A stretch of 64,000 nucleotides of DNA from Proteus appendicitidis (lineage in GTDB: Bacteria; Pseudomonadota; Gammaproteobacteria; Enterobacterales; Enterobacteriaceae), in the NCBI RefSeq assembly GCF_030271835.1, contig NZ_CP127389.1, positions 682,001-746,000 on the forward strand, written 5' to 3'. Below the pieces are notes generated by a model, which was not told where the DNA came from, did not search any database, and saw only the letters and a program-made list of their open reading frames with translations. Shown here piece by piece: positions 30,089 to 39,160 of this stretch. The stretch's first letter is position 1, and each line of letters begins with the position of its first letter. Both the position numbers and the translations under genes were made by a program.

Positions 30089-31246
30089 TTAGAGTGCCGC
30101 TGTATAAATACGTTGACTGACTTCTAATGTGATATCTTGATGCTCGCCTAGTGCGGTTTGTCCGTGCTCTTCCAATTTTCGCACTAAAGCTGGAATATCT
30201 TCTTCAGTGATTTTGAAATCAGCCAGTCGAGTTCTAAGTCCCATTAATTCAAAGAATTTTCGAGTTTCATTAATCGCAGTTTCAATTTTAAAAGCGTCAG
30301 AACCTTGGTTTATACCCCAAACTTTTTGTGCATATTGGATTAACTTCTCATATTTAGTCTGCCGTTTTTCATTTAATAGGGCAGGTAAAACGATAGCGAG
30401 AGTTTGTGCATGATCAAGCCCGTGTAATGCCGTGAGTTCGTGGCCTAATGCATGTGTAGCCCAATCTTGAGGAACACCAACACCAAGGATACCATTAAGC
30501 GCTTGTGATGCTGTCCACATTATATTAGCACGGATATCATAGTCTGTAGGTGATGTCAGCGCTTTTGGTCCTTGATCAATTAAAATCCGTAAAAGACCTT
30601 CTGCATACTCATCTTGTACACGAGCATTCACCGGATAAGTGAGATATTGCTCTAATATATGAATAAAAGCGTCAACAACACCGTTTGCGGTTTGCCTTGG
30701 TGGCAGGGAATAAGTGGTTGTTGGATCTAAAATAGCGCAATGAGGGTAAACATGCGGGCTAGCAAAGCTTTGCTTATCCATGGTCTGTTTTCTGCTGATA
30801 ACAGAAAAACTGTTGGTTTCTGTACCCGTTGCTGGAAGTGTTAATACACAGCTTAAAGGTATTGCATTTTCGATGACTTTACCGCGACTGGTCACGATTT
30901 CCCAAGGTTCACCTTTATAAGGTATCGCGGCTGCAATAAATTTTGTGCCATCAATAACTGACCCGCCCCCTACTGCTAATAAATGCGTAATACCATGATA
31001 TCTGGCATAAGAAACAGCTTTCATTAATGTTTCATAAGAAGGATTGGGTTCAATACCACTAAATTCATGAATTTGATAACCAGGGAGTGCCGTATAGATT
31101 TGATCTAAAACGCCGTTGCGTTTAATACTGCCACCACCATAAGTCAGCAAAATTCTTTCATTTTTTCCGATTTCAGAACGTAGTTTTTCTATTTGCCCTT
31201 GACCAAAATGAAGGCGAGTGGGGGAGTAATAAGTAAAGTTTTGCAT
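30089..31246 (-). CDS. yqhD: NADPH-dependent aldehyde reductase, iron-type alcohol dehydrogenase family
   Basis: YqhD reduces a broad range of short aldehydes (for example from lipid peroxidation, methylglyoxal, furfural) to alcohols. The 385 residues align by eye with E. coli YqhD (387): PTRLHFGQGQIEKL, ITYGGGS-like LLTYGGGSIKRNGVLDQ, and LAVGGGSVIDGTKFIAA. The metal ligands are in DAFIHILEQ and in HALGHELTALHGLDHAQ. It is followed by dkgA. The usual regulator gene yqhC is not next to it here; a divergent methyltransferase gene occupies that side. Confidence 0.93.
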   Translation of the reverse strand: MQNFTYYSPTRLHFGQGQIEKLRSEIGKNERILLTYGGGSIKRNGVLDQIYTALPGYQIHEFSGIEPNPSYETLMKAVSYARYHGITHLLAVGGGSVIDGTKFIAAAIPYKGEPWEIVTSRGKVIENAIPLSCVLTLPATGTETNSFSVISRKQTMDKQSFASPHVYPHCAILDPTTTYSLPPRQTANGVVDAFIHILEQYLTYPVNARVQDEYAEGLLRILIDQGPKALTSPTDYDIRANIMWTASQALNGILGVGVPQDWATHALGHELTALHGLDHAQTLAIVLPALLNEKRQTKYEKLIQYAQKVWGINQGSDAFKIETAINETRKFFELMGLRTRLADFKITEEDIPALVRKLEEHGQTALGEHQDITLEVSQRIYTAAL

Positions 31247-31336
31247 TTTGTATCCACCTTAATTTGATGTTCTGCAATATGACAATTAATCAGGAAAAAG
31301 TTTTTCACTGTGTCTAGACGAAATAGCATGACATAA

Positions 31337-31356
31337 CTATAACTGTAAGGTTGTAG
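31337..31356. promoter_or_regulatory. Inverted repeat between yqhD and the divergent methyltransferase gene
   Basis: ctataac and gttgtag form a 7-bp inverted repeat (one mismatch) with a 6-bp spacer, in the 180-bp divergent promoter region. It could be an operator for either gene; the binding protein is unknown. Confidence 0.3.
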
Positions 31357-31426
31357 AAATAAGAGATGAATTATCTTTCTTAATGACTACAGCAATTCAA
31401 ATTGTAGCTAATTTATAAGGAGTAAT

Positions 31427-32209
31427 ATGGAAAATCATTATTTAACATTAAACCAAGAACATTGGGATAAACAAGCCTCAATGGAAAATCAGTGGTCTAA
31501 ACCTGTAAGTGATGAAGACATTATCGCGGCAAAACAAGGAAACTGGAAAGTCCATTTAACACCTAATCCGGTTAAAAAAGAGTGGTTAGCAGATATTAAA
31601 GGTAAAAAAATACTCTGTTTAGCTTCTGCCGGTGGGCAACAAGCGCCTATTTTAGCTGCTGCTGGTGGCATTGTGACGGTATTTGATTTATCTGAGGGTC
31701 AATTAAGCAAAGACCATCAATTGGCACAAAAGCATCAGTTAGATTTGGTTACAGTACAAGGTGATATGGCGGATTTAACTGCATTTGCTGATGAAAGTTT
31801 TGATATTATTTTTCACCCTATCTCAAACTTATATGTACCGGATGTGAATTCTGTTTGGCAAGAGTGTTACCGTGTTTTGAAAACAGGCGGTGTACTTATG
31901 GCGAGTTTTTATAATCCTGTTGTTTTTGTTGATGATAGAGATCCGCAATTGCGCTCACAGGGATTAATGAGACCAACTTACCGTTTACCTTATAGCGATC
32001 AAGGTTCGCTACCTTCGGAGATCTTGCAAGAAAAAATCGCCAGAGGTGATGGGCTGGTATTTGGTCATTCTTTAACTGACCTTATTGGTGGACAGCTAAA
32101 AGCGGGTTTCTTATTACAAGATTTTGTTGAGGATTTTGCCCCTCATGCTCGTTTCTTAGTTGATAGTTATATTCCAACGTTTCTTGCGTCAAAAGCCATT
32201 AAGCTTTAA
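31427..32209 (+). CDS. Class I SAM-dependent methyltransferase
   Basis: The 260-residue cytoplasmic protein carries methyltransferase motif I in KILCLASAGGQQAPILAAAG (about residues 62-81), followed by the acidic VFDLSEGQL. It ends motif IV in FDIIFHPISNLYVPDVNSVW and continues with ECYRVLKTGGVLMASFYNP, typical of the UbiE/Methyltransf_11 group. A ribosome binding site aaggag precedes ATG 31427. The substrate cannot be told. The gene sits divergently from yqhD and is followed by a terminator, so it is monocistronic. Confidence 0.8.
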   Translation: MENHYLTLNQEHWDKQASMENQWSKPVSDEDIIAAKQGNWKVHLTPNPVKKEWLADIKGKKILCLASAGGQQAPILAAAGGIVTVFDLSEGQLSKDHQLAQKHQLDLVTVQGDMADLTAFADESFDIIFHPISNLYVPDVNSVWQECYRVLKTGGVLMASFYNPVVFVDDRDPQLRSQGLMRPTYRLPYSDQGSLPSEILQEKIARGDGLVFGHSLTDLIGGQLKAGFLLQDFVEDFAPHARFLVDSYIPTFLASKAIKL

Positions 32210-32327
32210 CAACAAACAGATTAAGGTAAAAAGATGACGGTGATAAATATCAACGGATTTTTACTAAGATATTAATAAGATAGGAGATAAGAAAATGAAC
32301 AACTGAACTTTTGATGTGTTAGATGAT

Positions 32328-32368
32328 TAAAAAACGCCATTATGATGATTAAAATAATGGCGTTTTTC
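32328..32368. terminator. Bidirectional terminator between the methyltransferase gene and yghB
   Basis: Arms aaaaacgccatta and taatggcgttttt flank a 12-nt loop, with A and T runs on either side. It serves the two convergent genes. Confidence 0.85.
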
Positions 32369-32372
32369 TTAA

Positions 32373-33041
32373 TTACTTATTACTGGTGCTATTTTTACGA
32401 TGGCGAATATACATCACAATCGAACCAATTAAACCTGCACTTAAGAGTAATATAGGCAATGTCATCAAAATATTCATGACCAGAGTTTCATGTTTTTGTA
32501 TAAATGGAATAAGGTTTAGTACATAGCCTAAAGAAACAATAATCCCTACCCATAAGAAACCACTTAACCAGTTAAATATTTGAAAGCGACGTTGTTGTAA
32601 TTCTGATAAGCCAGCCAGCGTCGGTAATAATGTACGCACGAATCCAATAAAACGACCCAGTAATAGCGCATATAAGCCTTGGCGATGGAAGAGATCATTT
32701 GCCTTATGATGATATTGCTCTGGTAATTGAGCCATCCACCGTTTAACTATTTTTGTATCACTTAGCCAGCGGCCCTGTAAAAATCCGAGCCAACTCCCAA
32801 TACTCGCGGCAGCGCCTAATATAATGATAGTCGGGAAAAAGTGTAAAACACCTTTTGCAATTAAGGCACCGCAAAGAATAAGCAGTGTATCTCCTGGTAA
32901 AAATGCGGCGGGTAATACCCCGTTTTCCAGCATAATAATAACAAAAAGAACAATATAGATAACCCACAGCACATTGGGATTAGCTAACACCATATAATCG
33001 TGTTGCATTAGCGCGTGAATGATCTCTTTTAATGTACCCAT
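32373..33041 (-). CDS. yghB: DedA-family inner-membrane protein YghB
   Basis: The 222-residue polytopic membrane protein is from the DedA family, which affects membrane lipid handling, cell division and proton-motive-force-dependent drug tolerance. Recognised segments are LENGVLPAAFLPGDTLLIL near residue 40, GRFIGFVRTLLPTLAGLS near residue 125 and FQIFNWLSGFLWV. Both YghB and its paralogue YqjA have these; YghB is chosen because the gene lies next to metC and exbBD, as in E. coli. Acidic and arginine residues in these motifs (E39, D51, R130 and R136 in E. coli numbering, from memory) look conserved. Confidence 0.88.
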   Translation of the reverse strand: MGTLKEIIHALMQHDYMVLANPNVLWVIYIVLFVIIMLENGVLPAAFLPGDTLLILCGALIAKGVLHFFPTIIILGAAASIGSWLGFLQGRWLSDTKIVKRWMAQLPEQYHHKANDLFHRQGLYALLLGRFIGFVRTLLPTLAGLSELQQRRFQIFNWLSGFLWVGIIVSLGYVLNLIPFIQKHETLVMNILMTLPILLLSAGLIGSIVMYIRHRKNSTSNK

Positions 33042-33114
33042 TAGCGAACTCGCATTAAAAAAAAGACTTTATGTTCGCTATTCTAACGCAAAATAACGAG
33101 AACAGTTTGATTTA

Positions 33115-33146
33115 ATCCCTGTGGAACCACAGGGATAGATTTTTTT
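33115..33146 (+). terminator. Hairpin with T-run on the plus strand between yghB and metC
   Basis: A perfect 10-bp stem (atccctgtgg / ccacagggat) is followed on the plus strand by agattttttt. Both flanking genes are on the minus strand, where the hairpin has no T-run, so it would act on a transcript running against them. It may just be an intercistronic structure. Confidence 0.35.
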
Positions 33147-33168
33147 AATAAAAAATTCATTATTTTTA

Positions 33169-34359
33169 TTAAGAAATACGTAAAAAGCCCTGCTCTAGAT
33201 CTTCAATAAGATCATCTACATTTTCTAATCCAATATGAATGCGAAATAGAGTACCTGTAAATGTCGGCTGCGTTTCATATTGGCGCATTGCTTTAATATC
33301 ATTAGGCTGATACCCCAAAATTAAAGATTCAAACCCTCCCCATGAAAATGCCATCTTAAATAATGAGAAGTTATCTAAGAAAAGAGCAAACTCTTCAGTG
33401 GTTAGGATTTTCTTTAAACTAAAAGAGAACAACCCGTTGCTACCAGAGAAATCACGTTGGAAATATTCATGTCCTGGGCAAGAGGCTAAGGCAGGGTGAT
33501 AAACATTATCAACTAAAGGATGTTGTTTTAACCAGCGAGCGACTTCTAATGCACTTTGTTCGTGTTGTTTCATCCTGACAGGTAATGTTCTTAATCCTCT
33601 TGCTGTCATATAAGCAGTATCAGGATCAACACATTGACCTAATAAATAGGCATTTTCTCGTAACTGCACCCAACAACGCTCATTAGCGACAGCAAAACCT
33701 AACATGCCATCAGAATGACCATTAATATATTTTGTGGCCGATTGAATTGAAATATCGACACCCAATGTCAGTGGTTTCAGTAGTAATCCTGCCGCCCAAG
33801 TGTTATCAATCATAATAATGATTTCAGGGTTATATTGGCGCACTGAATTGACTATTCCTTGCAGATCTTGAATTTCCATCGTGATTGAACCCGGAGATTC
33901 AAGAAAAACGATTTTTGTTTCAGGACGTAGTAATTGGCTGATCTCTTTACCGATTAAAGGATCAAAATAAGTCGTTGTGACTGAGAATTTACGTAAGATC
34001 TGATCACAAAAATTTTGGGTTGGATCGTAAGCAGAGCCTGTAACAAGAATATGCGCACCTTGCTCAATAAATGCGAGTATAGATTGCGTAATTGCTGCCG
34101 CACCTGAAGGAAATAGTGCACAGCCTGCGCCTTGCTCTAATTCAGTTAAAGCTTCTTGTAAGGCAAAATGTGTGATTGTGCCTCGACGACCATAAAAGAG
34201 CGTACCTTCCGCTCGTTTTTTCGTTGCTTCACGCTTTTGTGCAACGGAATCAAAAATAACGGATGATGTTCGTTGTATAATTGGGTTTACTGCGCCTTGA
34301 GAATATTTTTTAGCTCGACCAGAAAGGAGGAGTGAGGTTTCTTGTTTTTTTAGCGTCAT
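33169..34359 (-). CDS. metC: Cystathionine beta-lyase
   Basis: MetC is a PLP enzyme that splits cystathionine to homocysteine, pyruvate and ammonia in methionine synthesis. The 396 residues match E. coli (395). The PLP lysine is K210 in [26 protein letters not shown] carries the aspartate contacting the pyridine ring; [17 protein letters not shown] is the N-terminal family motif. The gene is divergent from exbB and followed by yghB, the E. coli order. I see no clear MetJ box in the intergenic region. Confidence 0.96.
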   Translation of the reverse strand: MTLKKQETSLLLSGRAKKYSQGAVNPIIQRTSSVIFDSVAQKREATKKRAEGTLFYGRRGTITHFALQEALTELEQGAGCALFPSGAAAITQSILAFIEQGAHILVTGSAYDPTQNFCDQILRKFSVTTTYFDPLIGKEISQLLRPETKIVFLESPGSITMEIQDLQGIVNSVRQYNPEIIIMIDNTWAAGLLLKPLTLGVDISIQSATKYINGHSDGMLGFAVANERCWVQLRENAYLLGQCVDPDTAYMTARGLRTLPVRMKQHEQSALEVARWLKQHPLVDNVYHPALASCPGHEYFQRDFSGSNGLFSFSLKKILTTEEFALFLDNFSLFKMAFSWGGFESLILGYQPNDIKAMRQYETQPTFTGTLFRIHIGLENVDDLIEDLEQGFLRIS

Positions 34360-34688
34360 CCTTAATACCTTCTTTTAATTGATGGTGTGTTTACCTCAAG
34401 TTAATGCATTTTTTGGATAAGTACAAAAGGCTTGCAGGGTAGTTGATAAAATTTCACGTTACGTGAAAGGACGATAATTTGTCTTAAAAATCGACAAATG
34501 GAAAAAAAATAGCCAAATAGTAATGATAATTACTATCAAAATGCTTCATGTTTGATATCATTTGAGCGTTTTCTCTTTCCTGATGGCAAACAGGATGATT
34601 GTAAGCGAACGATTTTGGGTAAGTAGTGACGTAAAGATGTCATTACTGAATAAATAAATAGATAAAAAAGAGAGTAATAGGCCAACTG
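34360..34688. promoter_or_regulatory. Divergent metC / exbB control region
   Basis: The gene-free stretch holds a perfect palindrome tttcacgttacgtgaaa (34452-34468), a second perfect 7-bp inverted repeat atttgtc ... gacaaat (34477-34499) and a Fur box (34524-34538). An imperfect inverted repeat (tagtgac ... gtcatta) lies at about 34623-34645 in the exbB leader. The proteins binding the first two palindromes are not known to me. Confidence 0.55.
34524..34538 (+). promoter_or_regulatory. Fur box before exbB
   Basis: tgataattactatca fits the 7-1-7 Fur pattern TGATAAT-N-ATTATCA with one mismatch, 150 bp before the exbB start. Iron repression of exbBD is well known in enterobacteria. Confidence 0.8.
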
Positions 34689-35714
34689 ATGCGTAATTTG
34701 ACAGCTTCTATTCTATTGGCAATCGGTCTGACAGGCTCTGCTTTTGCGGATACGACTCCTGCCACACCAACTGAACAGCCAACTACTGCTGCCGTTTCTT
34801 CAACAGCTGCTACACCGGGAACTGCTACACCGACAACCGCGACACCAACAACTGCGACTTCTTCTACGACCACGACAACGGGTAATGAAGTGAAAGCAGT
34901 GGGTACTGAAACCACAAAGCCTGAAGGTGAAAATACACCTGTGACAACGGCTGAGAATTCAGAAAATGTACCTTCAGCGACAGAAAATACCTCCTCAGAA
35001 GTACAACCTGAAATGGTTGCTGGTGGTGGCTTCGCTGAAGATTTATCTGTAATGGGTATGTACCGTAATGCGGACTTAGTCGTTAAAAGTGTCATGATTG
35101 GCTTACTGTTAGCCTCTATTGTTACTTGGGCGCTATTTTTCGCAAAAGGAAGCTACTTGATTTCACTGCGTCGTCGCTTAAGAAAAGAGACGGCTCAGTT
35201 AGTTGAAGCTAAATCACTTAACGATGCGTTAGCGATTAGCAAAAAATTTGGTAATAAGAGCGCAACCGCTGATTTCTTTAATGATGCAGAATTAGAGCGT
35301 ACTTACTCTCAAGAAAGTAAAGTCGCATCAGGTATTAAAGAGCGTGTTGAAATGCGTATGGAACGTCGCGTTGCTGCAATTATTCGTGAATTAGGCCGCG
35401 GTAATGGTTATTTAGCCACAATCGGTGCAATTTCTCCTTTTATCGGTCTTTTCGGTACGGTTTGGGGGATCATGAATAGCTTTATCGGTATTGCACATTC
35501 TCAAACGACAAACCTTGCTGTTGTTGCGCCGGGTATTGCAGAAGCGTTATTAGCAACCGCGATTGGTCTGATTGCGGCAATTCCAGCGGTTATTATCTAT
35601 AACATTTTTGCTCGTATGATCGCAGGTTATCGTGGTGAAATTGGTGATATCGCAACAGGTGTGGTGACATTAGTCAGCCGTGATTTAGATATCGAAAACA
35701 GCAAAGCAAGGTAA
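34689..35714 (+). CDS. exbB: TonB-system energising protein ExbB, long form
   Basis: ExbB forms the proton-driven motor with ExbD in the inner membrane and powers TonB-dependent receptors such as the one in this window. The 341 residues are about 100 longer than E. coli ExbB (244). A signal peptide (ending GSAFA) is followed by a Thr/Pro/Ala/Ser-rich periplasmic stretch (about residues 22-115). The usual core then starts at VVKSVMIGLLLASIVTWALF and includes GTVWGIMNSFIGIA and ALLATAIGLIAAIPAVIIYN. N-terminally extended ExbB proteins are known in Pseudomonas and some enterobacteria. exbD follows after 6 bp. Confidence 0.94.
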   Translation: MRNLTASILLAIGLTGSAFADTTPATPTEQPTTAAVSSTAATPGTATPTTATPTTATSSTTTTTGNEVKAVGTETTKPEGENTPVTTAENSENVPSATENTSSEVQPEMVAGGGFAEDLSVMGMYRNADLVVKSVMIGLLLASIVTWALFFAKGSYLISLRRRLRKETAQLVEAKSLNDALAISKKFGNKSATADFFNDAELERTYSQESKVASGIKERVEMRMERRVAAIIRELGRGNGYLATIGAISPFIGLFGTVWGIMNSFIGIAHSQTTNLAVVAPGIAEALLATAIGLIAAIPAVIIYNIFARMIAGYRGEIGDIATGVVTLVSRDLDIENSKAR

Positions 35715-35720
35715 TGAATT

Positions 35721-36149
35721 ATGGCAATGCGTCTTGGTGATGATTCAGGTGATGATAATGAATTGCATGATATCAATGTGACGCCTTTTATTGATGTCAT
35801 GTTGGTTCTACTCATTATCTTTATGGTGGCGGCACCTTTAGCTACTGTTGATATAAAAGTAAATTTACCCGCTTCAAGTGCTAAACCACAGCCTCGCCCT
35901 GAAAAGCCTGTTTATTTAACGATTAAGTCGGATAAACAAATTTTCATTGGTGAAGAGATGGTCACACATGAAACGATGGCGAATGTGTTAGATACCATGA
36001 CACAAGCAAACAAAGAGACAACAATCTTTTTCCAAGCTGATAAAACGGTTGATTATGAAACGTTAATGTCGGCAATGGATTCGCTAAGAAAAGCGGGTTA
36101 TCTCAAAGTGGGGCTGGTGGGAATGGAAACCGTCTCTACGGGTGGTTAA
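35721..36149 (+). CDS. exbD: TonB-system energising protein ExbD
   Basis: The 142-residue protein has a short cytoplasmic N-terminus, one transmembrane helix (about 23-43, PFIDVMLVLLIIFMVAAPLA) and a periplasmic domain. The essential proton-carrying aspartate is D25 in TPFIDV. It works with ExbB and TonB to energise outer-membrane receptors. It is cotranscribed with exbB and followed by a terminator; tonB is not in this window. Confidence 0.96.
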   Translation: MAMRLGDDSGDDNELHDINVTPFIDVMLVLLIIFMVAAPLATVDIKVNLPASSAKPQPRPEKPVYLTIKSDKQIFIGEEMVTHETMANVLDTMTQANKETTIFFQADKTVDYETLMSAMDSLRKAGYLKVGLVGMETVSTGG

Positions 36150-36194
36150 AATTTAGTAAATACGCTATTTATCTAAGTATTACTACGCTATTTT

Positions 36195-36243
36195 AAAAGC
36201 ACTTTATTTGTCGTTGTGAAATGATGAATAAAGTGCTTTTTTA
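36195..36243 (+). terminator. Intrinsic terminator after exbD
   Basis: Arms aaaagcacttta and taaagtgctttt surround a 22-nt loop and are followed by further T residues. Confidence 0.85.
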
Positions 36244-36588
36244 TTGTGTAGAAGAAATAGAGTTTATATTTTTACCGTTTTTAATGGTTATCGATATTAT
36301 TAATAAAATTGAGTTAGAATAAAATTTAACTTTAGTCTTAAATAAGATTAATAATAAGTAGATTAAGTTTATGAATAAACGATTAATTAAGTTTATTGAG
36401 TAATGGCGGGCTGAATCAATTAATGCTAAGTAGATGTCATTACTTGAACTCCTGTAACATTAATATTCATTAACTCTTCATTTTTTTCATTTTTAGATTT
36501 GTTTAGAACGGCTTTTTAAAGTTAAATTTCTCTATAACCTTGTGATTTATAATGTCTTTATGCAAATTTGATTTAAGTGTAAAAAAAC

Positions 36589-36902
36589 TTGCGCAAAAAA
36601 TCTTATTGGATATAATGCACTCACGTTACAAATTGAAATACTTTGTAACGTGTTATAACGCCTAATTTATTTATTATCTAAGTTATCCGTATTTGGATAC
36701 TTATTTTTTTATTGCACCAGGTAGACCGTTGTTTTCAGTCATTCCAATTTCGGGTAAGTAGATTTTATTTACTTACTCAAACCACTTCTTATCTTTGATA
36801 AGCGGTGAGTAAAATAAAACGTGAAAGGCAGAGAACTACACATAGCATTTTATTATTTTAATAAATTTAGAAGCCATAACATTTCGGTGTTATGGCTTTT
36901 TT
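36589..36902 (+). ncRNA. Candidate structured small RNA with its own promoter and terminator
   Basis: A promoter-like ttgcgc (36589) and tataat (36611) are 16 bp apart. About 6 bp downstream starts a perfect 11-bp stem (cacgttacaaa / tttgtaacgtg, 36622-36652). Further stems follow: tatcc / ggata near 36680, gtaagta / tacttac near 36755 and cttatc / gataag near 36790. The end is a strong terminator at 36871. There is no long ORF. I do not recognise it as 6S, tmRNA, RNase P, CsrB/C, GcvB or another familiar RNA, so its identity is open. Confidence 0.45.
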
Positions 36903-36904
36903 AT
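36871..36904 (+). terminator. Intrinsic terminator ending the candidate small RNA
   Basis: The 11-bp stem aagccataaca / tgttatggctt with loop tttcgg is followed by a run of T. Confidence 0.85.
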
Positions 36905-37791
36905 TTGGCTTGCTATATCTGCCGTTACTGCCTCTTTTAAGTCGATAGGGTCGGAGTGGGTGTTTTGTTGTGTACCCTTTTGATGCTTATTCCCAGTTTA
37001 TCTCCCATTATCAACCAAACCTTGCCAGATTAAAAAACACAAACAGTTAACAACGTATTTTTCAATTTTTTAGATTTATGACCACTTCTTTTATCTATTC
37101 TTACAAAAAAAAGAAATCGGCTCTATTTGGGCATTATTTATCGATAAATTGTATTTTTTTTATCCACAAAAACAACATGGATTTAACATTAAATTTTATT
37201 TACGTTAATTTTGTTATGAATTCGATATGTTATAAAATAACTTAATGAAATTATTGCAACCATTTACTAATTAGTAATTATTAATGATCTTATCTTTTTG
37301 ATGGCGTCTTATATCAATATGTATTTAATTTTATAACGATTTTATACTAAAGGAACTTCTTATTCCAAAAACGAATATGGTTATAACTTCATGAAAAATG
37401 ATAAGAAAAAGAGGTTATTATTTGGCTAAAAAATAAACATCTTCATGGTGATAAAAAATGAATAACAAAAGAAGAGTCACTAAATTGGTAATGAAAATAA
37501 GCTGAAATTAAATATATTAATGTAATCATTTCTTGTTTATGAAATGCAATTTTTAACATTATTCATGATGTAATATAAAGGTTGATAATATGAAAAAAAG
37601 AGTCACTATTATAATTAAAAAATATATTAGAATTTATTTTTAATAATTTTTATTAGAAAATAGAAATAATGAATTATTAATTTTGTATTATTTTAAATAT
37701 ATTGTCTTATAATTTGGTTGTTTTTTGTGTTTTTGTAAGTAGTTAATTAATAAGGGTTTAAATTTACCTCTCTCTTGAATTTTTGAGATAA

Positions 37792-37806
37792 TGATAATTA
37801 TTTCTA
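37792..37806 (+). promoter_or_regulatory. Fur-box-like site upstream of the hydrogenase operon
   Basis: tgataattatttcta fits the 7-1-7 Fur pattern with two mismatches and is preceded by gagataa, extending the repeat. It lies about 230 bp before hybO, far for direct repression, so its relevance is uncertain. Confidence 0.4.
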
Positions 37807-37942
37807 TTTACTTTATCATTATTAAATAGAATTTTAATAAATTTAAAATGACGAAATATATAAAAAATAGACATTAAACCTTATATTGCTGAAACGTTTT
37901 TACTCACATAAAAGAGTAATTTATTTTTTAATGAATTATCGC

Positions 37943-37956
37943 TTGATAATGATCAA
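37943..37956 (+). promoter_or_regulatory. FNR binding site before hybO
   Basis: ttgataatgatcaa is a perfect match to TTGAT-N4-ATCAA. If centred at -41.5 it predicts a start near 37991, with tgttaa around 37976 as a possible -10 element. Anaerobic activation of hydrogenase-2 by FNR would follow. Confidence 0.8.
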
Positions 37957-38035
37957 GTCATTATTGTGTCGGAGTGTTAAAAAGGCGGTGTTTTAAAATT
38001 ATTCCAATTAAAAATCATCATATCAGGAGAGATAT

Positions 38036-39160
38036 ATGGCCTTGGGGAATAATGTTTTTTCCCATCATGGTATTAACCGACGCGATTTTATGAAATTGTG
38101 TGCTGCGTTGTCAGCTACCATGGGATTAAGCGGCAAAGCTGCCGCGGAAATGTCAGAAGCAATGGCATCACCTGAACGCCCACCTGTTATCTGGATTGGC
38201 GCTCAGGAATGTACTGGGTGTACGGAGTCTTTATTACGAGCAACTCACCCTACTCTAGAAAACCTCGTTCTTGATGTTATCGCACTCGAATATCACGAAG
38301 TGCTTTCTGCAGCTTTTGGTGATCAAGCTGAAGAAAATAAACACAATGCGATGGAGAAATACAAAGGTAAGTACGTCCTCGTTGTTGACGGTTCAATCCC
38401 AGACAAAGACGGTGGTGTTTACTGTATGGTTGCAGGAAAACCAATTCTTGAGCATATCAAAGAAGCTGCTGAAGGGGCTGCTGCGATTATTGCTATTGGT
38501 TCATGTTCTGCATGGGGTGGTGTACCTGCTACTGGGGGCAACCCAACAGGCGCTAAATCACTGGAAGCTATTTTACCGGGTAAAACCGTTATCAATATTC
38601 CAGGATGTCCACCAAACCCACATAACTTTTTAGCTACTGTTGCACATATTATTACTTTCAATAAATTGCCTAAGTTAGATAGCAAAAACAGACCGCTTTT
38701 TGCTTATGAGCGTTTAATTCACGAAAACTGTGAACGTCGCCCTCATTTTGATGCGGGTCGTTTTGCTAAAGAATTTGGTGATGAAGGTCATCGTCAAGGC
38801 TGGTGTTTATACCATTTAGGCTGTAAAGGCCCTGAAACTTATGGTAACTGCCCTACATTAGAATTCTGTGATGTCGGTGGTGGGATCTGGCCTGTCGGTA
38901 TCGGTCACCCTTGCTATGGTTGTAACGAAGAAGGTATCGGCTTTACTAAAGGTATTTTCCAATTAGCGAACGTTTATCAGCCAACACCAAAAGCACAAGT
39001 GCCTGATGTTAATGCAAAAGAAGGTGGTGGTGTCTCTTATGGTGCTGCTGGCTTACTGGGTGCTGTCGTGGGTGCAGTTGCGGGTGTCAGTGTGATGGCT
39101 GTGCGTCAATTAGGCCGTGACAAGAATGCCACAGGAGCCTCACAGGAGGATAAACGGTGA
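38036..39160 (+). CDS. hybO: Hydrogenase-2 small subunit
   Basis: HybO is the iron-sulfur small subunit of the membrane-bound [NiFe] hydrogenase-2, passing electrons from HybC to HybA/HybB on the periplasmic side. The 374 residues start with a Tat signal (INRRDFMKL, then AAA before the mature part). Cluster ligands are seen in [42 protein letters not shown] and [12 protein letters not shown]-terminal membrane anchor ([18 protein letters not shown]) follows. A ribosome binding site aggagag precedes ATG 38036. It is the first gene of a tightly packed operon. Confidence 0.97.
   Translation: MALGNNVFSHHGINRRDFMKLCAALSATMGLSGKAAAEMSEAMASPERPPVIWIGAQECTGCTESLLRATHPTLENLVLDVIALEYHEVLSAAFGDQAEENKHNAMEKYKGKYVLVVDGSIPDKDGGVYCMVAGKPILEHIKEAAEGAAAIIAIGSCSAWGGVPATGGNPTGAKSLEAILPGKTVINIPGCPPNPHNFLATVAHIITFNKLPKLDSKNRPLFAYERLIHENCERRPHFDAGRFAKEFGDEGHRQGWCLYHLGCKGPETYGNCPTLEFCDVGGGIWPVGIGHPCYGCNEEGIGFTKGIFQLANVYQPTPKAQVPDVNAKEGGGVSYGAAGLLGAVVGAVAGVSVMAVRQLGRDKNATGASQEDKR

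Larger units (their letters stand above)
36244..38035. other. Long AT-rich intergenic region before the hydrogenase operon
   Basis: No protein gene of credible length is seen in these 1.8 kb. The first part holds a candidate structured RNA (36589-36902). From 36906 to 37780 the sequence is very AT-rich with no convincing element beyond small palindromes such as ttactaattagtaa at 37264. The last 250 bp carry a Fur-like box and a perfect FNR site for hybO. The base composition would suit H-NS binding, which is inference. Confidence 0.6.

Noticed and set aside
34583..34657. 24-codon ORF in the exbB leader
   Set aside because: No ribosome binding site, and its end is 31 bp from exbB with no coupling; composition gives no support.
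34643..35095. 150-codon minus-strand frame over the exbB N-terminal extension
   Set aside because: It is Val/Ala/Glu-rich because it is the complement of the Thr/Pro/Ala repeat; exbB has the signal peptide and continues into the conserved ExbB core.
36615..36665. 16-codon ORF starting on the tataat element of the candidate small RNA
   Set aside because: Its ATG overlaps the presumed -10 box, so it would not be on the transcript.
37458..37642. Two short ORFs with a shared aagagtcact string
   Set aside because: Only 15 and 17 codons, in extremely AT-rich DNA, without convincing ribosome binding sites; chance is likely.
36150..38035. tRNA, CRISPR, prophage or insertion-sequence remnants in the long intergenic region
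   Set aside because: No cloverleaf, spaced repeats, integrase or transposase fragment, or terminal inverted repeats were seen.
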